Source of the DNA: Diphasiastrum complanatum
Taxonomy: Eukaryota > Streptophyta > Lycopodiopsida > Lycopodiales > Lycopodiaceae
Direction of reading: 5' to 3'
DNA: 64,000 nucleotides
Assembly (NCBI GenBank): GCA_029204225.1
Contig: CM055092.1
Coordinates: forward strand, 45,010,087-45,074,086
In this document: piece by piece, positions 22,976 through 34,837 of the stretch
How positions within the stretch are numbered: position 1 is the stretch's first letter
How the letters are laid out: each line of letters starts with the position of its first letter
Notes under the pieces: generated by a model
The model's database searches: none
Seen by the model: the letters and a program-made list of their open reading frames with translations, nothing else
Told to the model about the DNA's origin: nothing
Program-made: the position numbers and the translations under genes

Positions 22976-24010
22976 ACAATCAAGCATTCTTGTACTATCA
23001 AGAACAAAGCAACATATGATAGAAAAAAGAGATCCAGTTTATTGAAAAAAAATTGTAATATTTATATTTTCTACTCAAAAGAGTGCAAAATGTCTCTTCA
23101 AATGGTTTTGTCTATTTTTAACATTCTGTCTGTTGATTAATGTAAATCTAATTTCCTACTTCTGTGTGGCTACTCAGCTAACTCAAGTAGTCGACTATGC
23201 TTGACTGATGTGTCGATAGTGGGTCACATCTTGATCACTACTGAAAAAAGTAAAATCAAGTTAACTCTACAATAGTTAACATATCACATTTAGAGCTTAT
23301 ACAGATGAATTAGATCAGAATTGATTTCCTTAAGCTCAAATGTGATAGGAGTAAATAATTACAAATGGTAGCAATGTCTGGAGTGTCCAATAGATGTTAT
23401 ACATATTCATGACGCACACCATCAAACCACCTGGTTTGGCACACAAAGTATCATATAAACACAATGCTCATACAAAGAGTCTACCACACTCTCGACCAAC
23501 TGACTTGTCCCCAATCTGACTTGAATACAAGTGGATCACATGAGCGACATGGCTCAAACTAATGAAATCCCACTGCCACCATGAGACTTACATCCTCCAT
23601 TTAACTAGGTTGACATCCTATCAAACACTTACAAGCATAGACTATTGAATTTCACATGTGTGGGAATGCCACAAAGTGTGATTTTGATTTTCTAAGATGT
23701 GGTGATTGCACATAGATCACACTTAGATTGAAAACCAAGGTCTATTCCATAAATCTAAGGCAAGAGCACATTACTACATGTCTAAATCAACAATACAAGT
23801 ACTTTCACATGTGTGGAGACTTGTGCAAAGAAAATACAAGTGAATTTTAGCCTTTCTCTCGAGTAGAGAGAGAATGTACTATCAAGGACTCGCGTAGAGA
23901 GAGAAACTAATTTTGACTCAAATAGTGTAGAGAATCTCATAACTCTATAAAACTTACATTCAATGAGTGTAAGATACATATAAGTAGTAATGTAGCATAA
24001 AGGAGATTGA
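22976..24010. other. Non-coding; contains an LTR-like fragment
   Basis: No gene is recognised. From about 23680 the sequence (TCTAAGGCAAGAGCACA at 23753 and neighbours) resembles the LTR-like stretch at 30095-30800, suggesting a partial solo LTR ending near the terminal exon of the copy A gene. Confidence 0.4.
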
Positions 24011-24018
24011 AACATGGT

Positions 24019-25390
24019 TCACCCCTTCTTTTTCATCAGTTGGATAGTTTTGCCAATATCTTTACATCTGATCTCGAGCTCATGTCTTTTACGTACCTGC
24101 ATAAAAAAAATACGAAGTATGTTACATTTAGTATAAATAATATACGAGCAATTTTTGAAAGAAATTATACATAAAGAATAGAGTGTTTACAGTTACTTAC
24201 GAGTTTACCATTTGAAATGAATCTGAAGTTGGAGAATATATTATCTTGTAGGAGCAATAGTTCCTGCTTGATGTAATTTAGGCTCCAATCCTCTTCCACC
24301 TCAACACATGTCAAAAGTTCATCATTGTATATTATTTTAATCTTTTTTTGCTTAGAATGTCCAGTGGCTTCCAAGTCTTGATCGAGTGGCACCCATTTAC
24401 TCACGTTCTTTTTCCATCTTTGATAATGGAAGCATAAGCTCAACATTTGTTTTTCTATTTGATAGCAAAAGCACATGGAAGACATTTTAACTCTACATTC
24501 TATTTCTCCATCTGATTTTTTGTTCCAGCCTTCATCCATAAGTTCAAATAATAAACTATTTGATAAATTTTTGCATACAAACATTGTTGGAGTTTTGTGT
24601 ACATTGACACTTGAAAAGAAATCCAGAAATATATTCAAAGAAATAAACCAACTTATTCAGACTGTTTTTGAACCCGTGCTAATCTTTAATGAATTTGTTA
24701 CATTATTATATAGTTTGCAACAAAATGATTCTGATACTACAGTATCAGAATACCTCCATTCATCACTTTCAAAGCTAGGTAATGGAATTGGGACTATTTG
24801 CCCAAAATTTTCATTTATATCAGGAATGTACATTGATTCATTAATGAAATTTCCACAATCAGCAAGATCTTTTGTAGTTCTACCTCTATATTGCAGATGT
24901 CCAATATCAGTGTGTACTACATCTAACACACCTGCAAGAGATCCACTTGGCTCCCATTCATTTATATTGTATGGATATAAATCTGCAAGAGAAAAATGAT
25001 CCGATTGGCAAGTTTAGTAATAGATGAGAAGGAATGACAAAAAAATCAAAGCATTATAATATATCAATACTCACAGTTGTTTTTTTTGTGATCCTGACAG
25101 TTGAATCCTTGCACATTTATCTCTGAATACATATATACATGTTGGACTAAAATTTTGGAAATAGATTTTTCTCCTGATGATGTTCTGAAATTCAAAATTT
25201 TGCCCTTCCAATAAGATCGAAATGATAGTTTTGTCTTTTTACTTTTTTGAAATGTTCCTTTTGATGATGGATGCATCAGAACCCAAGAGTTTTCTAAATA
25301 TTTTTTTTGCACCCATAATCCATTGTCATCTTTCTCATTGAAGAGAATCACAGAGTCGATTGAGGAGCACGGCTTTCTTGATGGTGCCAT
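24019..25390 (-). pseudogene. Three-exon gene copy A, ubiquitin-like C-terminus
   Basis: Exons on the minus strand: 25390-25075 (from MAPSRKPCSS), 24982-24201 and 24096-24019, about 391 codons. Introns have good borders (CT|GTGAGT...TTGCAG and CTC|GTAAGT...ATGCAG) and phases that keep one frame. An in-frame TGA at 24659 interrupts exon 2. Conserved-looking stretches include VHTDIGHLQYRGRTTKDLAD and PIPLPSFESDEW. The last ~75 residues, from KKIKIIYNDELLTCVEV through the exon junction NGKL|VRKRHELEI to GKTIQLMKKKG, have the strand pattern of a ubiquitin-like beta-grasp domain. I do not recognise the family. A second, more damaged copy lies inverted at 43.5 kb, and homology extends about 0.5 kb upstream of the start. 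Confidence 0.55.
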
Positions 25391-25900
25391 TTGTTATGTG
25401 CGGGCAAAATTTGAAACACTAAACTATGAACCTGAGAATATGTGTAGGCGAAAAGCCATGAATCTGAAAATATGTGTAGGCAAAAATTTGAAACACTGAA
25501 CTATTTGGCGCCACGCGTTAACTCTAGTCAACCCTGCAAACCATGATTTGACAATGTTTGTACATTAATGTTACATCGATTTTCTCAATCCAACCATTTA
25601 TCATATTCATTTTCAACATTTTTGGGTCTCTTTAGGCAGTGATGAGCTGGAAGGGCAGACCTCAACATCCAATAGCATTTTCACATGCTGTTTGACGAAA
25701 CATTTTTATATTTGAATTTTTTTTTATTTTATTTATATCTGAAAAATGCTACGTTACGTAGAAGTCTGATGTCAAGGTTTCCATTGGTCCACATGGCTAC
25801 GAAAATGAGAAAAAAAATAAAAAGACATCTTTTTTAGAGGCCCTCATTGGGCTCTAATTTTCTTTAATGTGGAGTATGCTTTAATATATATAGATCACTA
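25391..25900. repeat. 5' flank shared with copy B (43.0-43.47 kb)
   Basis: This is the reverse complement of 43.0-43.47 kb in order, for example TTGGCGCCACGCG(T/A)TTAA...TGAGCTGGAAGGGCAG. It includes the sequence immediately upstream of the copy A start codon and probably holds the promoter. A related GGGCAGCATG...CCATTGGTT block is also at 63.85 kb. Confidence 0.6.
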
Positions 25901-25904
25901 TGTC

Positions 25905-26960
25905 TTAAAACATCTTGTAAATAAGTCTGATCTATTTGAAATTGTTCGATGGGCCATTTTTCTTCAAGAGTTCATCAAGTCAAAACTCGAAAAGAAAAAT
26001 ATCATAGCAATGTAGATTATACACTCAGATTGGAGGGTAAACCATCTCAAAATGCAATGGAGGATGGTCTCCTAGATGAGTATATAATGGCCGTTATACT
26101 TTTGAAAATTCAGTACATTCTGATTTTGTTGAAGATCTTTCTATGCATAATTATTCACTACATCTCAACAGAGAAGAAAAGATTATATCTCATTCCAAAG
26201 TCGCACCATACATGCTTATTGAAGGTGTTTCATACAATTCAGGAATAGATGAAAATTATGAAGATGTCTGGAAAGAGATGATATCGACAAAGTCATAAGT
26301 GCTTTACATAACAAAGATGTTGAAGGCCACTATGTTATGTGCAACACAATCAAGAAAGTATTAGCAGCAAGATATTGCTTGCATAGCCACTTTTGTAAAA
26401 AATGCAATCCTTGTCAAAATTTCATTTTTACTTACACCGATTTTGCATTTGGCACCATTTGACAAATGAGATATTGATTTTGTCAGATCAATCAAATTTC
26501 CTACAAAATCTGTGAAACACCAATATATTGATTGCAACAGATTATGCAATGAAGATAGTAGAAGCAAAATCAACAAGGAAGAATGACATTAAGATAGTAG
26601 TAGAATATTTATTTTGTTGTATTATATTTCAATAGGAATGTCGACTTGAACTTGTAAGTGACAGAGGTACACACTTCTTGAATGAAACTATTTCAAAACT
26701 GTTGATTTATTTTTCTATTAAGCATCAAAAAATGGCACCGTACAATCCCAAAGTTGAAGGATTGACAAAATGAAATATTATCCAAGAATTGACGAAAATG
26801 ACTTGAATATATGCTCTTGAGTAATATTTCGGTTATGCTTAAAAGTCTTTGAAAATTACACAAGCCTAGATCCATTTACAAATGAAATAATAAGATCTGG
26901 GACTAGTTATCAATCGACATAACTCACCTCAGATTGAATCTAATAATTCTAGCAGATAAT
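25905..26960 (+). pseudogene. Ty3/gypsy RNase H end and integrase relic
   Basis: The order fits gypsy pol: RWAIFLQEF-like RNase H end (25950), an HHCC zinc module around GHYVMCNTIKKVLAARY...CKKCNPCQNF (26320-26425), then integrase core pieces ILIATDYA and LVSDRGTHFLNETISKLL (26650-26710) and the APYNPKVEGLTK segment that normally carries the third catalytic residue region. Frames shift and stops are frequent. No LTR was identified nearby. It lies immediately upstream of the copy A gene flank. Confidence 0.65.
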
Positions 26961-27297
26961 GGACTTGTGCATGCCATCATATCCTTACCAGTATGACATC
27001 CACAAAAAACCATCATATATTTAACATTATCATGCACATTGATTCTTAGAATTCTTGATAGCTAAACTTCCACCACTAATGGAATTAATTAATTCTCATC
27101 AATTCCTTACTAGGTATAGCAATCAGAATTAACCACATATGTAGATCAACCCACAAAGTTTGTAATCTTTTCAAGCAACCAAAAATTTTACAATAGCAAT
27201 TCTCCCTCGAGAACTCAACACTCCAACCATAATTTGAAATACCAAGTGCTTCCGATGTAGAACTTGTTTCCATTCCATCCAACAACATCTTAGCCTT

Positions 27298-27309
27298 GCT
27301 CTGATACCA
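27298..27309 (-). other. Copia primer-binding site
   Basis: Minus-strand TGGTATCAGAGC, one base from a TG at 27311 that begins an LTR-like stretch on the right. Confidence 0.7.
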
Positions 27310-27310
27310 G

Positions 27311-27711
27311 TGTAAACCCAATAGATGACTAAGATTAAGATAAAAATAAAAACATAGGAGAGATTGGTGGAGGTCAAACCATCTAACCTACTAGAGATGA
27401 ATATGAAAGACTAGCATCTCACCCTTGAGCCATGACTTGTTAAAGCATAATGAAATAGAGAAGATAGGTAATGAAAATCTAGAATACGATAATCCTAGAG
27501 GGTTAGCTCCATTTATATGTATATATTGTTCTGGTCATTTGTAACCCTCATGCAATCCATATCAACTTGAATTACATCTCCCATGCAAACATCATGCATA
27601 CAACCATTACAAGCCATGCACTGCTCCACATGTCTCTCAATGGAGTTTGAGTTCTCATGTATTAATATAATACCCATGGTCCCTATAAGCTCCCACTTGT
27701 GAGAGCCCACC
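27311..27711 (-). repeat. Copia 5' LTR candidate
   Basis: It adjoins the primer site at 27298-27309 and reads TGTAAACCCAATAG inward. The outer end is estimated near AGCCCACCA (27711). A TCCATTTATATGTATATA box near 27508 gives a TATA-like motif on the minus strand. No partner LTR is seen. Left of the primer site (27085-27290) only an unrecognised frame remains. Confidence 0.4.
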
Positions 27712-27719
27712 ATCATCGG

Positions 27720-27980
27720 TTGTTCACATGCACATTATGTATAAAAAAATTCAAAAAGAATTTTGTGAAAACCACGAAGACCAAAAAAATAAAATTCAAA
27801 AGAACAAGAATTGTTTACAATTAAAAACAAACAAAAAAAAGGTTGAAAAAAAAATCAAAGGAAAAAAAAAACTGAAAGAACAATGTAAAAAAAAAAATTG
27901 AAAGAGGAAAAGAACAGAAAAAAACTTTTAAAAAAAATTGCAAAAATAAAACTCAAAGGAAATATGCAAAAAAGAAAAAT
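27720..27980. other. A-rich low-complexity stretch
   Basis: Runs of A with scattered CAAAG/GAAAA words. No gene, and no structure beyond base composition. Confidence 0.7.
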
Positions 27981-27982
27981 AT

Positions 27983-28372
27983 AATCTTCACAAGTGTCAT
28001 TACGTCCTTGGGCCTACTGACTTGTTCGATGGGGCCCGAGGGCGGGGCCTTTTCCCTCAATGCCCATACATTTTACCCTAGCAAGCTACCAATGGCACGA
28101 GCAGGGGCAACAAATTTCTGGTGGGCTTTAGTTTTGTGAAAACAAATGAAGTTTTTGGTGATTTCAAGTGCACGAGCATGTGCGAGTGCTCACTCTCAAA
28201 TTTCTGGTGGTTCCAAATGCTCGAGCACCACTTGTAAGTGCCCCCACAAAAATTTTTGGCAGCTTCAAACACACAAGCATGAGCACCAAATTTTTTGGTG
28301 GGCCTCCAAGTCCAGGCATGCACACAAACAATTTAATTGGATTGGCGGATCTTCATTTGGTAATCCTTATAG
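27983..28372 (+). repeat. LTR-like repeat beside a primer site
   Basis: This segment matches 33645-34026 in inverted orientation (shared CTCGAGCA, GGTGGGCCTCC, GCATGCACACAAAC words in order). It ends just before TGGTATCAGAGCC at 28373, the copia primer site, so it is probably a 5' LTR with its start near 27983. Confidence 0.5.
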
Positions 28373-28384
28373 TGGTATCAGAGC
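28373..28384 (+). other. Copia primer-binding site
   Basis: TGGTATCAGAGC, an exact match to the initiator-tRNA-Met complementary site. The downstream sequence (28400-28740) shows no Gag. Confidence 0.75.
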
Positions 28385-28749
28385 CATATTCAAAAATCTT
28401 ATATGGAAGTACAATTTCATATAATGTTCTAATCAGTTACTAGGTGCAAAAACAATCTAATAGACAACATATGCTAAAGATAATCATAGCTTTATGTGTT
28501 CTGATGGCCCAACAGGATCTTAAAAATTAATTCACACTCTAGAAACAAGAGTATAGTTCATGGAAGAGATTGGAGATGGTTTGTGTGTGGTACTACTGAA
28601 ATCAAATTCAACGTGAAGTATAGTTCTGAAATAAGTGGAAGAGCAATATGATATTGCGAGTTTCTCACGCGTCAAAGACAAACATCGTCTGATCAGAAAC
28701 TGAGGAGTCGTAGACGTCTATGTTTTGATCAGAGTGAGTATACAAGCGC

Positions 28750-28975
28750 GATTTTGATTCTGTCCAGAAGAGATGACGTGATTGCTCAGATAAAGCATGA
28801 TATTTCACAGTATTTTGAAATATCAGACCTAGGGGAAGCAAGATGCTACCTAGGATTGTAGATTGATAGAGATCTTGATGAAGGGAACCTGTATCTTCAC
28901 TAGCCAAGATACATCCAAAAAATCATTGACGATTTTCAGATGACAGATTGCAAGAGAGCTAATACGCCGACAGTC
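28750..28975 (+). pseudogene. Copia reverse transcriptase fragment
   Basis: The peptide DDVIAQIKHDISQYFEISDL then GEARCYLGL and YIQKIIDDFQMTDCKRANTP matches the copia RT segment after the YVDD box. In-frame stops lie after CYLGL and after NLYLH. It is truncated on both sides. Confidence 0.65.
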
Positions 28976-29270
28976 TACATTTTGAACTATGTTTCGCACA
29001 ATCAACATTTTTGAGCTGTTTTGTCGCACAGTTCACATTTTTGGATCATGAGAAAAATTTATCCTTATGTCTAAAATAGAAAATAATTCTAGCAACATTT
29101 TTTGACACTGTCGTATTTTTTGCATTTTTATGAAAAAGGCAAAACTGTCGTGAAATGCTTTAGAAAAGTTTTTAGGCCTACTGTCGGATTTTTCGCCTTT
29201 CGGAAAAAAGTTGTGAAGTTTTTAGCACGTGTGAACATCACCACACACCCTACAGGATCTTACTGAGATG

Positions 29271-30093
29271 TTTGTTGGGGGTATTCTCAACAAAGTGTAA
29301 ATAAATAAAATCCTCCAATAAAATGTGTTGCGAGGGCATGGCATCCTGCGTGTATAAGCCCATGGCCCAATGAGCACGCAATTGAAGTTGTAAATAAAAT
29401 AAACTTGACTTGGGCCTTGTAATTAAAATAAAACTAGAGGCCCAATGTCATTTTCAAACTTAGAGCTCACTTTTTAGAGTTGGGTCCAAATTGGGACTCA
29501 CATGAATCTTGTGATTTCTAATGTACTTTTTGTGGACCCTTGGATCAAGTTGGGTCCAAGATGAATGGTTAGGATCATTGTGAATATTAGCCAATAAGAT
29601 TGAGGGGCAAGGGCCTTCCCCATTTTATAAACAGGCACCATTTGTACACCATTTCCATGCTTAATGAGAAGGAAGAAACTCTACCATTTTTGGAAGAGAA
29701 GCATCCTCATTTGCTATTCACTACTTGCTATTGCTCTTGGTTGTGATTTCTATTGCTTTCTATTTCCATGTTTATTGTTTGCCATAGTGAATGTTTTTCC
29801 ATTAGCAAGCATAAGGAGCATTTGAGCTAACCTCCACCCTCACTCTCTTTTTCTCTCTTTCTCTTCTCTTCTCCATCTCTTCTTCTCCCTCCGTTCCCTT
29901 CAACCAAAACTATGATGAATGTTAGTGTAGAGGAGTAGAGTTAAAGAGGAGTAGTATAGTGGTGAGTAGAGTTAAAGGAAAAAGTAGGAAATTAACTAAA
30001 AGTAGCATCTATGCATAGTTAGGCACCTATCCAGTGATCTAACCTTTGTTGACAGGCAGAAGGGCTATACTACGAGAGATATTTGACCCCACA
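29271..30093 (+). repeat. LTR-like repeat, inverted relative of 7886-8617
   Basis: It begins TGTTGGGGGTATTCTC and ends near GACCCCACA. Shared blocks with the reverse complement of 7886-8617 include GGCATCCTG and TAAGCCCATGGCCCA. CATTTTATAAACAG near 29623 is a TATA-like box, and CT-rich sequence follows. No coding content. Confidence 0.5.
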
Positions 30094-30097
30094 GTGT

Positions 30098-30790
30098 TGT
30101 GATTGCACAAGATTGATCAAAGAACAATATGCTTGAAAAATCTAAGGCAAGAGCACAATGGCATACATCTGATGAAAAAATCTAACTCTTCGCTATGAGA
30201 AATGAATGTCAGAAACAATTCTAAGTGTTCAGTATGGGAAAAAGAGGCTGCTCTCTGGTAGAGATAGAAAATCGAGCATAGAAAACTTGGGTAGAGAGAG
30301 AATGAGTCCAAAACACCAAAATTTCAATATTCACAATATGGCAAAACATGCCCAACTTTCTCTACATGAGAGAGACTCGAATTCCTACAGTGGAGTTGCA
30401 TGGAAAGTCCACTTAACTGAACTAATTCACCTACCAGAGATCCACATGTGTAACTACATGCTCGTATATTGCATGTACTGCATAAAACTGCCTAGACATG
30501 TGTAGATCACAGAAACTACTTTGAATGTTGCATGCACTGATTGCATGTGGCTTGCATGCATACAATAAGAGTTTGCATGCTATCTAAACATCTGCATGTC
30601 ATCATAGTTGAACCTATCTAACTCAAATCCGAGCTACACTAGAAGGATATGTGCTCAATTCACACTCCTTTTATTTACAACATGAATTTTAGTGGAAAGC
30701 ACCATGGACATGACCCCAAACTCGAGATAGGAAGACAATATTTTAGTAATCTTCACACTCATCCTTAAAATTTATGCTCCTATCAACATA
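30098..30790 (-). repeat. Copia 3' LTR candidate
   Basis: It lies directly beyond the C-terminal end of the copia RNase H at 30.8 kb and begins TGTGATTGCAC on the plus strand. Part of it resembles 23680-24010. The inner border is not exact. Confidence 0.4.
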
Positions 30791-30809
30791 GACTTTGAAA
30801 TTAGGCCAA

Positions 30810-31735
30810 GGTTTGACCTCATCTTCATAAATACATTCTGGAGTAGAGGTTTGGTGAGAAGATCTGCAACACAATCTAAAGATGAAACATGCTCCAAGAG
30901 ATCTCTCTCCCAATGACTTTTTCTCTTACAAAATGATGAGCCACTTCAATATGCTTGCTTCTTGCATGAAAGACTGGATTATTTGCAAGAGCCTGAGCAA
31001 AAATGTTATCATTCTTGATAATTGGTAAATCTTCATCTGCATAACACTTTAACTCCAAAAGTAGCCTTTTGATCCATAAAACCTCCTTTGTTATGGTTGT
31101 AAGAGATTTGTATTCAGCTTCACAAGATGATAGTTGCCTGCTTCTTTGATAGCCAAGAAACCAAATTTCCTCCAAGAAATATAGTGTAAGCACTTGTGGA
31201 TTTCCTATCCAACTTGTCTCCTACAAAATCTGAATCTGAAAAAGCAATCAAAGTCAGATCTTCTCCTTCATAGAATAGTCCATAATCCAAGGTAGAAGAT
31301 ATATACCTCAAGACTCTTTTAGCCAACTTCCAATGATATAACTTTGGATCCTGCATGTGTTGACTCAGCTTATGAACACAAAAGCTTAGATCAGGCCTAG
31401 TCAGTGTTAACCAAATAAGTGAGCCAATAAGACTCCTATAAAGAGTGATGTCCTCAAAGGATTTTTCATCACCTTTAATAGGAACTTTTACAGTGTGCTC
31501 CATAGGTGTATCTATGTCTTTATAGTTCTCCATATGAAATTTCCTGAGCATGGAAAGTGCATATCTACTTTGGCTTGTAAATGCATGACCTTTTCAAAAA
31601 TCTATTCAATGCCTAGAATATAGTGAAGAACTCCTAAGTCCTACATCTTAAACGCAGTACCAAGTGCATGCTTAGTTTCTTCAGCTAGCTTCTCATTGTT
31701 TCCACAAAGAATGATATCATCTACATAGATGTCCT
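30810..31735 (-). pseudogene. Copia reverse transcriptase/RNase H relic
   Basis: Reading on the minus strand: the RT catalytic box YVDDIILCG at about 31717-31690, LHYILGIE, then ENYKDIDTPMEH, RSLIGSLIWLTLTRPDLSF and the RNase H start SDSDFVGDKLDRKSTSAYTI. After a frameshift between 31120 and 31190 come SCEAEYKSLTTITKEVLWIK and NNPVFHARSKHIEVAHHFVR, and the end DCVADLLTKPL (near 30850). In-frame stops occur before DLGVLHY and after LGIE. Upstream of the RT box the sequence switches abruptly to an unrelated plus-strand Gag-like region. Confidence 0.75.
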
Positions 31736-31739
31736 TCCT

Positions 31740-32762
31740 TCGTACTTCTCGTCCGAGTCCTTGTACATACGGTCTGGACCGAACCGAACCACATCCCTGC
31801 ACTGCATCTCAACTAAGTCTTCATCTCCCTCGTTGCAATCTCGCTCGAGCCTGCCTTACATCCACCTCGTCCGAGCCCCATCAATCTCTCCTGAGTATTT
31901 TCCTTCTTCATTTTCGCCCGAGCCTGTCTCCTTCACTCCCTCAACCGACTACCCATCTCCCTTCTCGACCGGCCCGAGCCCATATGCACTTCCATCTTCT
32001 CCTGATCGAGCTTCCATCTGATGATGAATATACGAGCTTAAAGTTAGCTATGTCTGATGCCATCCGGGAGGAAGACGAAGGATCTGATGTTGATGATTCT
32101 AAGGAAAGGAGAGCACATCGTACTATTGTCCATGAATTGAAGCCAATCGAGGATACCTGAGATCAGCTTTAGAAATCTTAACTGGAGTTGCTTAATTAGC
32201 AACATCAACTGCAAATGGAGAAACTCACTAAGGAGTTTTGAGACACCTTGACATCTATCCAGACCCATATGTCTGGTCAGCTACCCCCTGCATAGGTACC
32301 TTATAGACGACGAAACATTTGGTGCCCACACTGTCGGGCTACACATCCTATTAATGATTATCCTTCGTATCAGCCTATATAAGCAAATTCCATACAACGA
32401 TATGAAGAACAACCATCCCAATCTGGACATTCCATGCCTTATCATGAAAACCATCCAGAAAATCCAGATGTCCTAGCCATACAAGATGGCTATGCGATTC
32501 AACAAGGCCACCAAACAATAGATGTTTCATCTATGGTGAAGCAGGCCACTTTATGGTTGATTGTACGGTCAAAACCAAGTACCATGCCGAATGCCCCGAC
32601 TATGTTAGAAAACACAGTTTCAAAGACTGTCCAAAAAACCCAGTAAGATCCTACATGCCTGCCGCGTCCGTTACGGATCCGAATAGGATCCCAACAACAA
32701 CACACCACGAGCACCATAGCAACCAACCGCTAAACCTGTTGCTCAATTGGGAAGTTCCTTGA
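31740..32762 (+). pseudogene. Retroelement Gag-like region with zinc knuckle
   Basis: Plus-strand frames run through a Pro/Ser-rich region (31760-32020), an acidic stretch (DAIREEDEGSDVDDSKE) and WCPHCRATHPINDYPSYQP near 32320. A knuckle CFIYGEAGHFMVDC follows near 32525-32566, in which the second cysteine of CX2CX4HX4C is Tyr. The sequence then reads KTKYHAECPDYVRKHSFKDC. The layout is that of a plant Gag polyprotein, but I cannot say copia or gypsy. Frames are broken, and it is fused at 31740 to a minus-strand copia RT. Confidence 0.5.
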
Positions 32763-32809
32763 GAACTTCTACATTACCACATGATTATCGATCGATAATG
32801 AAACAGAGA

Positions 32810-32990
32810 CGCTAATTAGATCATTTGTTAAACGCATTGGCTTGCATATTTGGTCGATAATGCATGTGCATTCAGTCCAAGAGCGACTTTTTCGAGTGTC
32901 CTCTGATAGGCAGGACATTACTACAATGAACACCAGTCACTTCTGCCTGATACGGGCAATAAACCACGAATGTAATGAATCTAGAAATGC
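32810..32990. repeat. Direct repeat of 20030-20210
   Basis: Shared order: GATCATTTGTT(G/A)AA(T/C)GCATTGGCTTG, GATTATGCATGTGCATTCAG and GTCCTCTGA(C/T)AG(A/G)CAGGACA. Non-coding; family unknown. Confidence 0.55.
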
Positions 32991-33640
32991 CTGAAGTAGC
33001 CTGGTAATAGAAAAGCATAATAGCTTTGAAACCAGAAACAAAGAACCTAAGAAGAAGCAGAAGCTGTAAGCAAATTCTAAAGAACAGATCTGTCTACATT
33101 CATTCATCAAGCAAGAGAGTTGTAGATAGATCAAGCTAAATTTGAGGCCCTGTGAGAAATTGCCAAACATTGGCAAATCTAGCTCGATCAAAACCATGTA
33201 AATTGTACATAGGTGGGTCGGACCACACGTGTGAGTTCATGTTTCCATGTGTGAATCTACTCTAGAATAGGTTAGATCATGTTCATAGGGTTAGCTAGAC
33301 TTGTTTGGTCATAATTCCTAGATTATAGGGCCAAATTCTTTGAATTATGGAGGCGATTGATCTACCTAGCCACCAACTTGGCAAAACTCTCGGGTTAGGT
33401 AAGAATGAAATTTTAGGGAAAAAGGGTCAATCAACTTCCTAACTACATTCTGGATGTCCACCTAACTTGAGGTGGGAAAGAGTTTTTGTACATACTATTC
33501 ACCATTCCATAGTATGCCTTAGGATTTTTGAGAGCTCATTGGCAATCTTGGCTTCTTCACTATGATATTTGTATTTTTTTGTGATCCAAATGATAAGATA
33601 ACAAGCATTTTGCACTTCTAACAGATTCTACATGAATATT
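32991..33640. other. No recognisable gene
   Basis: AT-rich sequence with no coding or structural signal that I can support. Confidence 0.4.
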
Positions 33641-33644
33641 AAAA

Positions 33645-34026
33645 CATCACCAATCCAATTAAAATGTTTGTGTGCATGCCTGGATTTGGAGGCCCACCAA
33701 AAAATTTGGTGCTCGTGCTTGTGTGTCTGGAGCTGCCAAAAATTTTGGTGGGGGCAGTTGCAAGTGCTCGAGCATTTGGAACCACCAAAAAATCGGGAGT
33801 GAGCACTTGCACATGCTCCTGCACCTGAAACCGCCAAAAAATTCATTTGTTGCCACAAAACTAAAGCCCAACAAAAATTGGTGAGCATTTGTCGCCCCTA
33901 CTCATGCCATTGGCAACTTGCTGGGGCAAAACGTCTGGGCAGTGCCAACGGGAGAAGGCCCCGCACTCGGGCCCCATCGAGCAAGTTAGTAGGCCTCAGG
34001 GAGTAATGACATGTGTGAAGATTATT
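33645..34026 (-). repeat. LTR-like repeat, inverted copy of 27983-28372
   Basis: See the partner at 27983. Here it stands alone, without a primer site or coding sequence at its inner end, as a solo LTR would. Confidence 0.5.
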
Positions 34027-34394
34027 TTCCTTTTTTGCATATTTTTTGAGTATTTTTTGCAATTTTTTTTTATGTCTTAAAGTACTCTACTTTGGACCTT
34101 AAATGAGCCCAATAATGACTCTCAAGAGGGACTGATTGATTGATTATCAATTGAATGCAAACTAGACATCAAAAGTCATGCAAGACCAATTCTGTAAAAT
34201 CTACACACATCAACCAAGAGCAATCATAAATCATTAAAGCTTGGCCTCAAAATTTGAAGAAGGTTTTGCTGGGAAGGGCAGAAGGTGATACATATGATTT
34301 AGAGGTAAATTTTGGGGCCAAAGCTGGGAAGGGCCTCCAAGATACATATGATATAGACCATGGATACAGTCTCAGATAATACTAAAACTTGAGG

Positions 34395-34575
34395 AGTAAA
34401 AGCTGCTAACTTTCTATGTTGAACATGGAAGTTCTGTGTGTTTTGTGTTTGTGATCATAAACCAATATCTTGGAAAAAAGTAATTTTAGGAGAAAGATTG
34501 CACTTCCATTCTGAGAAAGAAAGAGAGAGAAGAATTTGATCTCATATTGTAGGTCTGAAGGTACAACAAATATTT
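34395..34575. repeat. Repeat copy shared (inverted) with 15600-15840
   Basis: The block CTTTCTATGTTGAACATGGAA...CAATATCTTGGAAAAAAGTA...TTTGATCTCATATTGTAGG is the inverse of 15600-15840. It lies about 260 bp beyond the stop codon of the cysteine-rich peptide gene. Confidence 0.5.
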
Positions 34576-34837
34576 CTGTTTTGATACAAACAAAACAGCC
34601 CACTTTGTATGGACTCTGGAGTATGTACAAGTAAAACAATAAAACTGATAAAGCTCCTATGTAAAACACAAGTCTCTATACTTTAGATCCGTCTGCCAAC
34701 ATGATCACATGCAACGTGATCTTGTAATGCTTGAAAGGTAAGACTCAAGAATTTGGTGCATTCAGTGCCTTTGCTTTCATTGTTGAAGTGAAGATGATTA
34801 GAATCCACGTTTGCTTTGAAGGTGGAAGTGAAGATGA

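Noticed and set aside
31761-32021. A Ser/Pro-rich secreted or arabinogalactan-type protein
   Set aside because: The downstream zinc-knuckle region and adjoining copia sequence make a decayed Gag polyprotein more likely.
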